A stretch of 35,606 nucleotides of DNA from JACZYA01 sp965247455 (lineage in GTDB: Bacteria > Acidobacteriota > Terriglobia > Acidiferrales > 2-02-FULL-67-57): NCBI GenBank assembly GCA_965247455.1, contig CBDFHE010000007.1, positions 1-35,606 on the forward strand, given 5' to 3'. The translations under genes and the position numbers were made by a program. Below are positions 1-8,356 of the stretch, piece after piece. How positions within the stretch are numbered: position 1 is the stretch's first letter; each line of letters begins with the position of its first letter. The notes beneath the pieces were generated by a model. That model did not search any database and was not told where the DNA came from. It worked only from the letters and a program-made list of their open reading frames with translations.

Positions 1-458
1 GGGCCGGACCCCGAAGCGCTGGTGGAGGGAGGCGGCCGCTGCGTTTGCTCCTGGGTCGTACCGCTGGTTCCCTGCCCGCTGCCCGCAAGCGCTTGCGGGT
101 TCGGGCCGACTCGCCCGATCACTGAACCAATCAGCTCCCCGCTGGGCCCGACGCGAATGACCCGCCACTCGCCCTTGGATGACATAGGATCCGGCCAAGC
201 GCGCCGCAGAAAACTAAGCTGGCTGGTGTAGAGCAATTCGTCCAGGCTCAGCGGCAGGCGCCCGAACTTCCGATTGAACAAGCCGATGGCGCGCCGATAT
301 TGTTCGCCGCGGAAGATCAGTTCTTCTTCCCGTTCCCGCCGGCCCTGGGTCAGCACGCGGGGAACGGCGGCGGTGAGCGCAATCGCCACCAGCGCCAACA
401 GCAGCACTACAACAATCACCGCGTAGCCGGCTTGTCGGTCGCGTCTGCCCATGCTCAT
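1..458 (-). CDS. Type II secretion/type IV pilus pseudopilin-like protein (3' end cut by window edge)
   Basis: I translated this frame by hand; it is open to the left edge, so the C-terminus is missing. It starts with ATG at 458, overlapping the TGA of the upstream gene. The N-terminus has a basic stretch (MSMGRRDRQAGYAV), then a hydrophobic helix of about 20 residues. It continues with a charged run, EREEELIFRGEQYRRAIGLF, typical of pseudopilins that read 'FRGEQYRRAI...F'. Further on, LPLSLDEL and FLRRAWPDPM resemble the 'yP.sl.dL ... DPm' pattern of GspG-like proteins. The part near the edge is rich in Gly, Gln, Pro and Ser and looks disordered. The cleavage-site residues are less canonical than in the major pilins at 9457-10585. 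It is the last gene seen in the gspF-gspE-pilMNOP string, so a pseudopilin of that machine is the natural reading. Confidence 0.75.
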   Translation of the reverse strand, partial: MSMGRRDRQAGYAVIVVVLLLALVAIALTAAVPRVLTQGRREREEELIFRGEQYRRAIGLFNRKFGRLPLSLDELLYTSQLSFLRRAWPDPMSSKGEWRVIRVGPSGELIGSVIGRVGPNPQALAGSGQGTSGTTQEQTQRPPPSTSASGSG

Positions 459-997
459 CGTTGCGGGAGCTCCAGCCACAAAACCCAGCGGTGGTGGCTC
501 ACCAAGTCTTCCAGCTCCATGCTGTCGCCGGAGATTCGCACCACCCGGTAGCGCCCTTCAATCACGTCGCCCTGCCGGGCAACGTAGATTTCATTGCCGT
601 CGGTCAAGAAGACGCGGCGAGCCCCGCCTGCTTGATTTTCCGCCATGCCGTAGAACCGCAACGGCGGAGGAGGCGGCGGTGCGGGCTGCGGAGGTGGAGC
701 CTGCGGCGTGGAGGCCCCCGCCGGTTTCACAGTCCTCACCGGCCGGCTGACCCGCCCGTACTCGAAAATATTTCTTCCTGCCGGGGGAGTATTCCTTTGC
801 GACGCTGCCTGCAAGCGTTCCACTTGCAAACGCGCATCGGGGATGTCCAAGGGAGCGCGCGCAACCAAGCGGCGTTCCTGGCCCACGCCGCTGGCCGCCA
901 CCGGGGCGCTGGACTGCGGCGCCCACCAACGCCACGCCGTGAGTCCCAATACAACCACCAGAACCACCAATACGCCGGCTTTGTGTTTCTCTCTCAT
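455..997 (-). CDS. PilP/GspC-like inner-membrane protein of the secretion/pilus complex
   Basis: 180 aa. The start is ATG at 997, overlapping the PilO-like gene by 4 nt (ATGA). The same frame runs open further upstream, but that part has frame-shadow composition and lies over pilO and pilN, so I reject it. It has one N-terminal membrane helix (AGVLVVLVVVLGLTAW). A proline-rich linker with PPPPPP follows, then a C-terminal domain with LRFYGMAEN, VFLTDGNEIYVARQGD and YRVVRISGDSMELED. This layout of anchor, Pro-rich linker and small beta domain is that of PilP and of the GspC homology region, which link the inner-membrane ring to the secretin. No lipobox is visible, so it is more like GspC than lipoprotein PilP. 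Confidence 0.72.
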   Translation of the reverse strand: MREKHKAGVLVVLVVVLGLTAWRWWAPQSSAPVAASGVGQERRLVARAPLDIPDARLQVERLQAASQRNTPPAGRNIFEYGRVSRPVRTVKPAGASTPQAPPPQPAPPPPPPLRFYGMAENQAGGARRVFLTDGNEIYVARQGDVIEGRYRVVRISGDSMELEDLVSHHRWVLWLELPQR

Positions 998-1548
998 GTC
1001 TGGCTTCGCCGGAAATAGGTTGCGATCCGCATCTGCACCTGCACCCGACCGCCCCGGGCCGCCCCCACCGAGAGTTGGCTGATCAGATACAAATGCGGCG
1101 CGCGCTCCAGCGCATCCAAATAGCGTAACAGGCTGGAATAGCGCCCTTGCACATTGGCCAGCACTTCCACCCGCAGCAGGCCGGGTTGCTCCTTCACCTC
1201 TTCCGTATCCAGCGTGACGCGCGACAGCACCACGCCAGCGGCTCGCGCCGCCCGGTTCAACTCCGCATTCACTCGGGAGAAACCGGCGCTCTCCTCCAGG
1301 AAGCGCTCCGCCACAAAGCGGTCCAACTGGGGCCCCAATTGCGGCGCCTGCACCTGAACCTGCTCCAGCCGCTCCACTTCGGCTGCCAGCTCTGCCACTT
1401 CCTCTTCCAGCAACGCCACCTGGGCCGGAGCAGCGTCGTCCACCACCGCCGGGTTGCGCACCCAACCGAAGTACACCACCGCATCCAGCAGCAAGAGCGC
1501 GGCCAGCACCCCATACACCCAGCGACGCCGCTTGTACCAATGACTCAA
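994..1548 (-). CDS. PilO/GspM-like alignment-complex protein
   Basis: 184 aa. A short basic N-terminus (MSHWYKRRRW) is followed by one membrane helix (VYGVLAALLLLDAVVYFGWV). A Glu/Leu-rich coiled coil comes next (LLEEEVAELAAEVERLEQV). The C-terminal domain is ferredoxin-like in pattern, with RAARAAGVVLSRV and GRYSSLLRYLDALERAPHLY. The phrase 'l..fl..ler.p.l' is typical of PilO, where it forms part of the PilN-PilO periplasmic dimer. It lies 3 nt downstream of the PilN-like gene and overlaps the next gene by 4 nt, so translational coupling is likely. PilO and GspM cannot be told apart by sequence alone at this level. Confidence 0.75.
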   Translation of the reverse strand: MSHWYKRRRWVYGVLAALLLLDAVVYFGWVRNPAVVDDAAPAQVALLEEEVAELAAEVERLEQVQVQAPQLGPQLDRFVAERFLEESAGFSRVNAELNRAARAAGVVLSRVTLDTEEVKEQPGLLRVEVLANVQGRYSSLLRYLDALERAPHLYLISQLSVGAARGGRVQVQMRIATYFRRSQT

Positions 1549-1551
1549 GGC

Positions 1552-2115
1552 TTACTCCTCCACATAGATGGCGCTCACGTCCGCCACCACGGCATCGGCC
1601 CGTGCCGTGCCCTGGGCCTGCGCGTGCAGAGTTACGCGCCGGAACTTCTCGCCTTGCTCCAACGACTCCAAGCACTGATTCACCGCTGCGGGGGAGCGTC
1701 CCCCCAAACGCAATTCAACCTCCACCGTGCCGTCCGCTTGCAGCGTGGGCGAAACCGACAGTACGCGGGCCTGCAACGGCAGGTGTTGTTGCAGCTCAAA
1801 AAAGAATCCTGTCCAGGAAAAACTTTTCTGCCGGATGACGCGGTTCAGAAAGCCCACCCGCTGGAGCAAGGCCTGCGTGGTTGGATCGAGCAGCGCGCTT
1901 TCCAATTGCGCTTGCCGGGCAGCAAGCTGGTTCTGCTGCCGGCTCAGTTCGCTCAGGCGAGCCCGAGTGGTGGTGCGCTGCCGCCAGGTGAGCACGCCGT
2001 CGGTGGCCACCCATGCAGTCGCGACTACGGACACCAGCAGGAGAAAGCCCGCCGTCAGCCAAAACTGTCGCTGGTTGGCGCAGGGGCGGGTGGCGAGGTT
2101 GATGGCGGTTTTCAT
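1552..2115 (-). CDS. PilN-like alignment-complex protein
   Basis: 187 aa. I chose ATG 2115 because it overlaps the PilM stop as ATGA and gives the PilN signature N-terminus MKTAINLATRP (INLA is the PilM-binding motif of the family). A longer frame to 2313 only overlaps pilM in a different frame. After INLATRP there is one membrane helix (FWLTAGFLLLVSVVATAWVA). A coiled-coil stretch (SELSRQQNQLAARQAQLESA) and a periplasmic C-terminal domain of mixed alpha/beta pattern follow. The protein should bridge cytoplasmic PilM to PilO in the inner membrane. Confidence 0.8.
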   Translation of the reverse strand: MKTAINLATRPCANQRQFWLTAGFLLLVSVVATAWVATDGVLTWRQRTTTRARLSELSRQQNQLAARQAQLESALLDPTTQALLQRVGFLNRVIRQKSFSWTGFFFELQQHLPLQARVLSVSPTLQADGTVEVELRLGGRSPAAVNQCLESLEQGEKFRRVTLHAQAQGTARADAVVADVSAIYVEE

Positions 2116-3050
2116 GCTGACTGCACCCAGCCGAGACTCGGCAACAGGGTGTGGTCCGGTTGCGCCCCCGACAAAGACGAAAACGGCAAATCGAGCCCGG
2201 CCAGGCTGACTTCCTGCGCGACGCAGCCCGCTTCCTTGAGCAGCCGCTGTGCCAGGGCCGTCCCGTCCTCTCCCAGACCGAACAGCAGCACCTTCTGCAC
2301 CGGTTGGCCCCACTGCTCCTGGAAATAGACCACGTTCGAGTAGGTCTTCTCAAACAGGCGCTCCTGGCTCCACGCACCCGAAATGGGCACGGTGCGAAAC
2401 AATTGCAGCGCAGCGCCCTGGACAATCGCCAGCCCCAGCGAATGAAGGTCGCGTTTGACCAGCAAGCGAGGCTCAGTGTCCTCACGGCCCAGCCAACCCA
2501 AGCACGCCATGGTGGCCAGTGTCACCCAACCGGCCTCCAGCCCCACGGCCTCCACCTGCTCTTCGTATTGACGGACGAGGTTGCGGTGACAGACGGCTAC
2601 AACAACTTCCTGCCCGCCGGCGCGCCCCGGGCGGCCCTGGTAGGACAACACGGCCTGGTCTAGGTCAAAGGGGAGATCCTTGCCGAGGCGCCAGCGCAAC
2701 AGGGGTTCGGCCTCCTGGGGACGCTGCGGCAACTGGTCGAGCTGAAGCAACACCACGCGCGCCATCAGGTCGGGAACAATCAAGACGCAGCGGCGCTGAG
2801 CGTTGCCCACCTCGCCCAGCACCTCTTCCAGGGCCGCCCGCACAGCATCGGGCTGGGTAATGTCGTGGGTGAGCGGCCCGGGCTGCACGGCGCCGGCCGG
2901 CAAGGGCCGGGTGGCCCAGGCTTCGATGTGCCCGCGGCGCTGTCGAACGGCGGCCACATAGTCGGCGGCCACTTCGCACACCAGCGGTAACTCGGGCGGA
3001 GCGTGCAACCAGTGCCGGAAGCGAGCGAGCCATTCCGTGGCAGAATTCAT
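2112..3050 (-). CDS. PilM-like actin-fold protein
   Basis: 312 aa from ATG 3050 (MNSATEW). A start 21 nt upstream would run into the ATPase gene, whose stop is at 3058. The N-terminus (LPLVCEVAADYVAAV) aligns with the first beta strand of the actin-like PilM/GspL cytoplasmic fold. VLIVPDLMARVVLLQLDQLP matches the PilM 'lPd...r...l.lp' region. RWRLGKDLPFD is a strong family signature (PilM usually has 'iPf...' here). The C-terminal QPVQKVLLFGLGEDG fits the second actin subdomain. No membrane segment is seen, so it should be cytoplasmic and bind the PilN tail. In canonical T2SS this part is fused as GspL; here it is a separate gene, as in pili. Confidence 0.8.
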   Translation of the reverse strand: MNSATEWLARFRHWLHAPPELPLVCEVAADYVAAVRQRRGHIEAWATRPLPAGAVQPGPLTHDITQPDAVRAALEEVLGEVGNAQRRCVLIVPDLMARVVLLQLDQLPQRPQEAEPLLRWRLGKDLPFDLDQAVLSYQGRPGRAGGQEVVVAVCHRNLVRQYEEQVEAVGLEAGWVTLATMACLGWLGREDTEPRLLVKRDLHSLGLAIVQGAALQLFRTVPISGAWSQERLFEKTYSNVVYFQEQWGQPVQKVLLFGLGEDGTALAQRLLKEAGCVAQEVSLAGLDLPFSSLSGAQPDHTLLPSLGWVQSA

Positions 3051-3057
3051 AGCGCGG

Positions 3058-4677
3058 TCACACCGTCTCAATGAAGCTGACTTTGTTCAATTCGCGCAGG
3101 GTGGTGACGCCAGCGCGGACTTTCTCCAAGCCCGACTCGCGCAAAAACATCATTCCCTCTTTCTGGGCGGTATGCTTGATCTCGGCGGTGGGTTTCTTGT
3201 CCACGATCATCTCGCGGATGTGGTCGCTCAAGTCGAGCAGCTCGCAGATGGCGGTCCGACCGCGGAAACCGGTGCCGTGGCACTCGATGCAGCCCGTGCC
3301 TTCGTAGAACGAAACGCCCTTCCACTGCGCGTAGGGCAGGCCGGACTCCTCCAGTTCCTCGCGCGTGTAGCGCACGGCATGCTTGCAGTTCTCGCAGATC
3401 AGACGCACCAAGCGCTGGGCCAGGATGCAATTCAACGAAGAAACAAAGTTGTAGGGCTCCACCCCCATGTTCAGGAAGCGCCCGATGACATCCACCACGT
3501 TGTTGGCGTGCACGGTGGTGAAGACCAAGTGGCCGGTGAGCGCCGACTGGATGGCAATCTGCGCCGTCTCCAGGTCGCGGATTTCCCCCACCATAATTTT
3601 GTCGGGGTCGTGCCGGAGAATGGAGCGCAGGCCGCGGGCAAAGGTCAGGCCTTTCTTTTCGTTCACCGGAATCTGCGTGATCCCCTTGAGCTGATACTCG
3701 ACCGGGTCTTCGATGGTGACAATCTTGTCCTCCTCCGACTGGATTTCGGAGACGGCGGCGTAGAGCGTGGTAGTCTTGCCGCTGCCGGTGGGGCCGGTGA
3801 CCAACACCATCCCGTAGGGCTCGCGGATGTAGCGGCGTAACCTTTTCAGCTCGGTCTCGGAGAAGCCGACCACGTCCAGGTTGAGCGTGCGGAACTTTTC
3901 ACTCAGCGATTGCTTGTCCAGGATGCGCAGCACCGCGTCTTCGCCATAGATGGTGGGCATGATGGAGACGCGGAAGTCGATGAAGCGCCCCTTGTAGCGG
4001 ACCCGGAAGCGCCCGTCCTGCGGCACGCGGCGCTCGGCAATGTCGAGCTCGGACATGACTTTGATGCGGGAGATGATGGTGGAATGCCACTCCTGGGCGA
4101 GCGGGGCCATGGCCGGGTGCAGCACACCGTCAATGCGGTACTTCACCACCACTTCGGCGTCGCGGGTTTCGATGTGGATGTCGCTGGCGCGGGTCTCCAG
4201 GGCGTTGAACAAGGTGGAGTCCACCAGCCGAATCACGGGGCTCATGTCGGCGGTGGCGGTCAGGCGCTCGGCGGAAATGGTGGCGTCGTCATTGTCCGAC
4301 TCTCGCACCACGTCCAGGCGGAAGCCCTCAGTGGCTTCTTCCAGCACCCGCTGGGACTGCTCGGTTTTCTTCAGGATGTCTTCGATCTGCGCCTGGGTGG
4401 CAACCTTGACCACCACGTCGCGACCCAGCCGCACCGCCAGCTCATCGGCCACGAAGAACTGGGTGGGGTCAGCCATGGCGACGGTCAGGGTTCCGTCGCT
4501 TGCTTCCAGAGGGATGAAGTGGTGGCGGAACATCATGTCCACCGGAATCAGGCGAAACAGGTCGGGGTCGATGCGGTGCTGGGCCAGGTCAACGAACTCG
4601 CAGCGGTAGCGCGCCGCCAGTTGGCGTGCCTCTTCGATTTTCCCCTCGGCCGCAGCCATCTCAGGCTTTTCCGTCAT
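3058..4677 (-). CDS. gspE: GspE/PilB-family assembly ATPase (second copy)
   Basis: 539 aa. This is the hexameric motor ATPase that powers pseudopilus or pilus assembly at the inner membrane. An N1-like domain holds LRLIP-type and TVAMADPTQFFV segments. The bipartite AAA core follows, with ASDIHIE, Walker A GPTGSGKTTT, Asp box TIEDPVEYQL, Walker B VGEIRDLETA and His box TGHLVFTTVHANN. A zinc-binding Cys4 module (CENC...CIECHGTGF) marks assembly ATPases as opposed to PilT. The N-terminus is shorter than that of the PilB at 16227-17948 and lacks its two RLG repeats. The stop lies 7 nt before pilM and the start 10 nt after gspF. The gene order gspF-gspE-pilM supports a separate secretion/pilus machine. 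Confidence 0.9.
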   Translation of the reverse strand: MTEKPEMAAAEGKIEEARQLAARYRCEFVDLAQHRIDPDLFRLIPVDMMFRHHFIPLEASDGTLTVAMADPTQFFVADELAVRLGRDVVVKVATQAQIEDILKKTEQSQRVLEEATEGFRLDVVRESDNDDATISAERLTATADMSPVIRLVDSTLFNALETRASDIHIETRDAEVVVKYRIDGVLHPAMAPLAQEWHSTIISRIKVMSELDIAERRVPQDGRFRVRYKGRFIDFRVSIMPTIYGEDAVLRILDKQSLSEKFRTLNLDVVGFSETELKRLRRYIREPYGMVLVTGPTGSGKTTTLYAAVSEIQSEEDKIVTIEDPVEYQLKGITQIPVNEKKGLTFARGLRSILRHDPDKIMVGEIRDLETAQIAIQSALTGHLVFTTVHANNVVDVIGRFLNMGVEPYNFVSSLNCILAQRLVRLICENCKHAVRYTREELEESGLPYAQWKGVSFYEGTGCIECHGTGFRGRTAICELLDLSDHIREMIVDKKPTAEIKHTAQKEGMMFLRESGLEKVRAGVTTLRELNKVSFIETV

Positions 4678-4687
4678 TTTCGTTCTC

Positions 4688-5899
4688 CTACCGCATCAGC
4701 GTTCCCATGGAAAAAATGGGGAGGTAGAGGGCCACCAAGATCACCAGGACGGTTCCGCCCACCGCCAAGAGCAGGACCGGCTCGATCAAAGCCAGCAGCG
4801 TGCCCAGGCGCGCGTTCAACTCTTCGTCGTAAAACTCGGCGACGCTATTCAGCATGGCAGGCAACGCTCCGGTGGCCTCCCCGACCTCGACCATTTCGGT
4901 GACCATTTCGGGCAGCACGCCGGTTTGCGCCAGGGCCGAATGCAGCGCCTCGCCTTCGCGCACTTTGACCGCCGCGGTGCTGACAGCGTGGCGCAGAACC
5001 GGACTTTCCATCGCGCCGGCGGCGGTCTCCAGCGACGGCACCAAAGGCATCCCGCCAAAGAGCAAAGTCGCCAGCGTGCGGGCGAACTGCGCCAGGCGAA
5101 ACTTCAGCACGATACCTCCCACCAGCGGCAGCCGCATGCGGGCCCGGTCCAACACCCGCGCGCCGGCTTCGCTGCGGCTGGCAAGAACCAGCCCGACCAC
5201 CAGCGCCGCCAGCGCGACGACAATCACCAGCAACCAGTCGCGCATCTGAAGCGAAAAACTCACCACCACCTGGGTCAGGGCGGGCAACTCCATGCCGGTA
5301 TCAGCATAGAGGGCGGAGAAGCGCGGGATGATATAGGTGACCACACCGGTCAAGACCGCCATGGATACCACAATCAACAGCGCGGGGTACACCAGGGCGC
5401 TCAGCAGGCGGCGGCGCGCATTGCCGGTGATTTTCTGATAGGCGATGAACTGCTCCAGTACCCCGGCCAAGTTGCCGCTGCGCTCACCCGCCAACAAGGC
5501 GGTGGTGTACACCTCAGAGAACACGCCGACCTCGCGAAACGCCTCGGAAAGCGAGACGCCGCTGCGTACCCGCTGGCGCACGGCTTCCAAGACCGCTTGC
5601 AAAGCCGGCCGATTGGTCCGGGCCGCCAACAAGTCCAGCGAACGCAGGATGGGAAGGCCGGCTCGAATCAGAGTAACAAACTGCTGATTAAATAGCAGGA
5701 ATTCGTCCATCGGGGGCCGCCGGTAGGCACGCTTGCGGCGGCCGAGGGCTAGGCCCGGCAGCGACCGGCCCCGAACCGTATACACATAGAGGCCTTTTTC
5801 CACCAAGTGCTGGCGCGCCTCGCCCTCCGAGCTGGCGGACTCCACTTGGATGAACACCCGTCCGCGGGCATCCGCCACCTTGCAAACAAATTCACCCAT
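4688..5899 (-). CDS. gspF: GspF/PilC-family inner-membrane platform protein
   Basis: 403 aa from ATG 5899 (MGEFVCKV). The frame extends to 5971, but the extra residues look non-coding and MGEFVCKV fits the family N-terminus. Two duplicated T2SSF domains are visible. The first has FLLFNQQFVTLIRAGLPILRSL and YTTALLAGERSGNLAGVLEQ. The second has LRLAQFARTLATLLFGGMPLV and VTEMVEVGEATGALPAML. Hydrophobic helices follow each, for example LVYPALLIVVSMAVLTGVVTYIIP. The last segment ends in LYLPIFSMGTLMR. The protein anchors the assembly ATPase and probably rotates to add pilins. Unlike the pilC at 13865-15069, this copy is intact. Confidence 0.88.
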   Translation of the reverse strand: MGEFVCKVADARGRVFIQVESASSEGEARQHLVEKGLYVYTVRGRSLPGLALGRRKRAYRRPPMDEFLLFNQQFVTLIRAGLPILRSLDLLAARTNRPALQAVLEAVRQRVRSGVSLSEAFREVGVFSEVYTTALLAGERSGNLAGVLEQFIAYQKITGNARRRLLSALVYPALLIVVSMAVLTGVVTYIIPRFSALYADTGMELPALTQVVVSFSLQMRDWLLVIVVALAALVVGLVLASRSEAGARVLDRARMRLPLVGGIVLKFRLAQFARTLATLLFGGMPLVPSLETAAGAMESPVLRHAVSTAAVKVREGEALHSALAQTGVLPEMVTEMVEVGEATGALPAMLNSVAEFYDEELNARLGTLLALIEPVLLLAVGGTVLVILVALYLPIFSMGTLMR

Positions 5900-5977
5900 G
5901 GGCCCCTCGCTTCCCGTGCGAGCAGAAAGTGTAGCACCGGCACCGGAACCAGGCAAAGTGGAAGGAATCACGAAGGC

Positions 5978-6679
5978 TCAGGACCCACCTTCGTCGATCC
6001 ACGCGGTTCCGGGCGGCACGCGCAAGCGGAACAGGCCGGTCGCCAGAGCGGGATTTTCTTCCCAGCGGCGAAAATGGAACTCCACCAGGCTGCCGTCGAT
6101 CTGTTGAATTTCCAGCCGCAGCAACTGGTAACGCTGGTTAAGGTCGAACCAAATGTGATGGAAGCCTTGCTTCTCCGAGCGGGCCGTACCGCGCAACTGC
6201 CAGCGTACCGCGCTATCGGCGCGATCTACAGAGACCAGTTGGAGCCGGGCAAACAGCCGCCGCAGCTTCACGCGTCCCAGAAAAAGCGCCAAGGCGGCCT
6301 GCCACTCCGGCGCCTGCTTCAGAGGGGTGCGTCGCACCTGCGCTTCGCTGGGAACGTACAAATAGGCATGCTTGCCGTCGGTGAGGAAGAGTTTTTCCTC
6401 GGGAGAGTTGTACTCCCACCGCATCCGCCCCGGCTTTTTGAAATAAACTCGGCCGGATTCGACCAGCGTGGTCCGCCCGAGGGTGTAACGCTGCACAAAG
6501 TCAGCCGCGAGGGTTCCGACCCGGTTGTAGTGGCGCTCGACCCGCGCCGCTACCTCTTGCGGCGAAGGCTGGGCGCCGGCTTCGCCTTCGGGGGAGGTGG
6601 TGGCGACGGCGGCCACGGCCACCAGCAAGAAAATCCACGCAGCTCGAAGCACTCGCTTCATTTGCTTCATTCGCTTCAT
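5978..6679 (-). CDS. lolA: LolA-like outer-membrane lipoprotein carrier
   Basis: 233 aa. An N-terminal signal peptide (RVLRAAWIFLLVAVAAVA) is followed by a LolA-like unclosed-barrel pattern: VERHYNRVGTLAADFVQRY, SGRVYFKKPGRMRWEYNSPEEKL and LFLTDGKHAYLYVPSEAQV. 'G.v.f.kPg.mrW.Y' is diagnostic of LolA/LolA-like proteins. The C-terminus (RLEIQQIDGSLVEFHF) fits the last strands. LolA ferries lipoproteins through the periplasm. Sitting next to gspF and a TPR protein, it might serve the secretin pilotin/lipoproteins, but that is inference. The start region is a 9-bp triplicate with three in-frame ATGs (see 6653-6679). The gene overlaps the upstream TPR gene by 4 nt. Confidence 0.8.
   Translation of the reverse strand: MKRMKQMKRVLRAAWIFLLVAVAAVATTSPEGEAGAQPSPQEVAARVERHYNRVGTLAADFVQRYTLGRTTLVESGRVYFKKPGRMRWEYNSPEEKLFLTDGKHAYLYVPSEAQVRRTPLKQAPEWQAALALFLGRVKLRRLFARLQLVSVDRADSAVRWQLRGTARSEKQGFHHIWFDLNQRYQLLRLEIQQIDGSLVEFHFRRWEENPALATGLFRLRVPPGTAWIDEGGS
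6653..6679 (-). repeat. Three tandem 9-bp repeats at the start of the LolA-like gene
   Basis: Three consecutive 9-mers (plus strand tcgcttcat, ttgcttcat, tcgcttcat) encode MKR-MKQ-MKR. They give three in-frame ATG codons nine bases apart. A change in copy number would keep the frame and alter the basic n-region of the signal peptide and the distance to the ribosome site. Confidence 0.85.
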
Positions 6680-7563
6680 TCCCGTCGTCCCTTCTCTGAG
6701 GTCTCGATGGGGCTCTCTTCATGCAGCAGGATTTGTTCGCCGGCAACCAGCAAATAGGGATACCCGGCTGGATCGGTGGGCCACTCCCGCAGCCACCCAG
6801 CTGCCACCAGTTCCTGAAACGACTGGGCCCGTCGGCCCGTTTGCCGGCGGTATTGCTGGAGCAGCGCCTGCAAGTATTCGACCTCGTCGTCCACCTGCAA
6901 ACCCCTGAGGTGGTTGAGGGCATTTTGGCGAAGGGCGGGATCGTCGGTGCTGTTGTAGAGCTCCTGCCAGAGGAAGCGAGCGGTCTGCCGGTCGCCGCCC
7001 TCGGCGGCTATCTTCGCCGCCATAACTTTCATCCATGCATTTGCGTTGGGATGCTGCGAGCCTTCCAGGAAGGCCTCCGACGCCTGCTGGTAGTCTTCCA
7101 GGCTGCGGTAGTACACAAATCCCAGGTCGTACCAGAAACGCCAGTAGTCGGGGTTGTTTGCAATCCCTTTCCGCAACAGCTTGATGGCCAGGTCGGGACG
7201 CCCCGGGCCGGAGGGCGGCAGCTCGGTAAGGAAGATGGCGCCGTAGCGGTAGGCCAGCAACAACTGCGGGTCGAGGCTGGTGGTGATGTCCAACAGGCCG
7301 TGCAGGAGCTGGTAGCGCTTCGGCCCCAGGCGCTCCCGGCCATAGTGCTGCACGGCGCGGGTCCAGTAGAGGCACGCCAGCAGGCCATCGTACCCCAAGG
7401 CCAGGCGTTTCACCCAGGCGCCCGAGGAGAGGTACAACATCTGCTCCTCCACGCGGAAGTCTTCCAGGCATGCGTCCACCCGTTGTTGGATGCGCACCAG
7501 GGGATAGCCGGCCACTAGGGCCACCACCAGAACCAGAGGGAGCCAGCGTCGGGCTGAAACCAT
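6676..7563 (-). CDS. TPR protein with membrane anchor
   Basis: 295 aa. An N-terminal hydrophobic segment (WLPLVLVVALVAGYPLV) looks like an uncleaved anchor or signal. The middle is helical with TPR-like pairs: LAYRYGAIFLTELPP, AIKLLRKGIANNPDYWRFWYDLGFVYY and DYQQASEAFLEGSQHPNA. The last 50 residues (RRAQSFQELVAAGWL...DPAGYPYLLV) resemble the periplasmic part of pseudopilin-type proteins ('sl.eLv..g.l...P.DP.G.pY'). It follows the ABC permease by 7 nt and overlaps lolA by 4 nt. Its function is unknown; a periplasmic adaptor is plausible. Confidence 0.7.
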   Translation of the reverse strand: MVSARRWLPLVLVVALVAGYPLVRIQQRVDACLEDFRVEEQMLYLSSGAWVKRLALGYDGLLACLYWTRAVQHYGRERLGPKRYQLLHGLLDITTSLDPQLLLAYRYGAIFLTELPPSGPGRPDLAIKLLRKGIANNPDYWRFWYDLGFVYYRSLEDYQQASEAFLEGSQHPNANAWMKVMAAKIAAEGGDRQTARFLWQELYNSTDDPALRQNALNHLRGLQVDDEVEYLQALLQQYRRQTGRRAQSFQELVAAGWLREWPTDPAGYPYLLVAGEQILLHEESPIETSEKGRRE

Positions 7564-7570
7564 GCCTCTC

Positions 7571-8347
7571 CTACTTCAGGTTACGGTTATGGAAAATCAG
7601 CACACTCAAAGCGACTACCAACCCGCCATACAGGACGACGTAGGCGGTGTTGTAGAGGAGCAACTCGAAGGGAACTGCAACGCCGTGGGCCACACTGGTG
7701 GCAACGTTGAAGTTGCGGAAGTTCGGCACCAGGTAGTACACGACTTCCATCACCGCTGCCAGCCCCGGTAGTTCCACCGCCGCGCCCAATTCCCGCAAGT
7801 CGGAAGAAAAACTCCCCACCAGGAACAACCCCAGGGTGAAACCGGCGGAGAGCGCCGGAGAAGAAAAAGTAGAAAACAGCAGCGCCAGAGCGGTAGCGAG
7901 CAATAGTTGCAAAAAGATGAAATAGATGGCCACCAGCGAGTAAGGATCGCCGGCGTCAAAGCTGCGCTTCACATAAAACAGCGCGAGGAAAAAGCCCACC
8001 GCCATCAAGGCGGTGTTCACCAGCAAGGTCAATCCCAAGCCGCAGAATTTCCCCAGGATGAACTCCGAGCGCCGCACCGGCTTGGCCAGCAAGGCGTAGA
8101 GGGTGCGCTTGTCCATCTCCTTGTACACCAGGCCGATGCCGATGAAGATGGCGATGGCCAGCCCAAAAAAAGTGATGGCCGCCAAGCCCAGGTTGACCAG
8201 AATCAGTTTCTGTACCCCGATGGAAATCTCGCCGAAGAGGATGGCGGTGGCGATCAGCAGCAAGGCGAAGACGATCAGGTTGTAGAGCACGCGGTCGCGG
8301 ACGGCTTCGTGGAAGGTGTTCAAAGCGATAGCGGCGACACGTTGCAC
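7571..8347 (-). CDS. ABC-2 type transporter permease
   Basis: 258 aa with about six hydrophobic segments, including LIVFALLLIATAILFG, LAAITFFGLAIAIFIGIGLV, LLVNTALMAVGFFLALFYV and LLLATALALLFSTF. The cytoplasmic motif YKEMDKRTLYALLAKPVRRSEFILGK is typical of ABC-2 permeases of the NatB/CcmB/Gld type, where 'e.e.gTl..lLs.Pv.R..i..gK' lies between the early helices. It lies 9 nt downstream of the ATPase gene, so the two form one exporter. The substrate cannot be told from sequence. Confidence 0.85.
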   Translation of the reverse strand: MQRVAAIALNTFHEAVRDRVLYNLIVFALLLIATAILFGEISIGVQKLILVNLGLAAITFFGLAIAIFIGIGLVYKEMDKRTLYALLAKPVRRSEFILGKFCGLGLTLLVNTALMAVGFFLALFYVKRSFDAGDPYSLVAIYFIFLQLLLATALALLFSTFSSPALSAGFTLGLFLVGSFSSDLRELGAAVELPGLAAVMEVVYYLVPNFRNFNVATSVAHGVAVPFELLLYNTAYVVLYGGLVVALSVLIFHNRNLK

Positions 8348-8356
8348 GGCAGCTTC

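Noticed and set aside
455..1675. 406-codon frame on the minus strand beginning far upstream of the PilP/GspC-like gene
   Set aside because: Its first part overlaps the PilO- and PilN-like genes and has Gly/Ala/Arg-rich shadow composition. The real protein begins at ATG 997.
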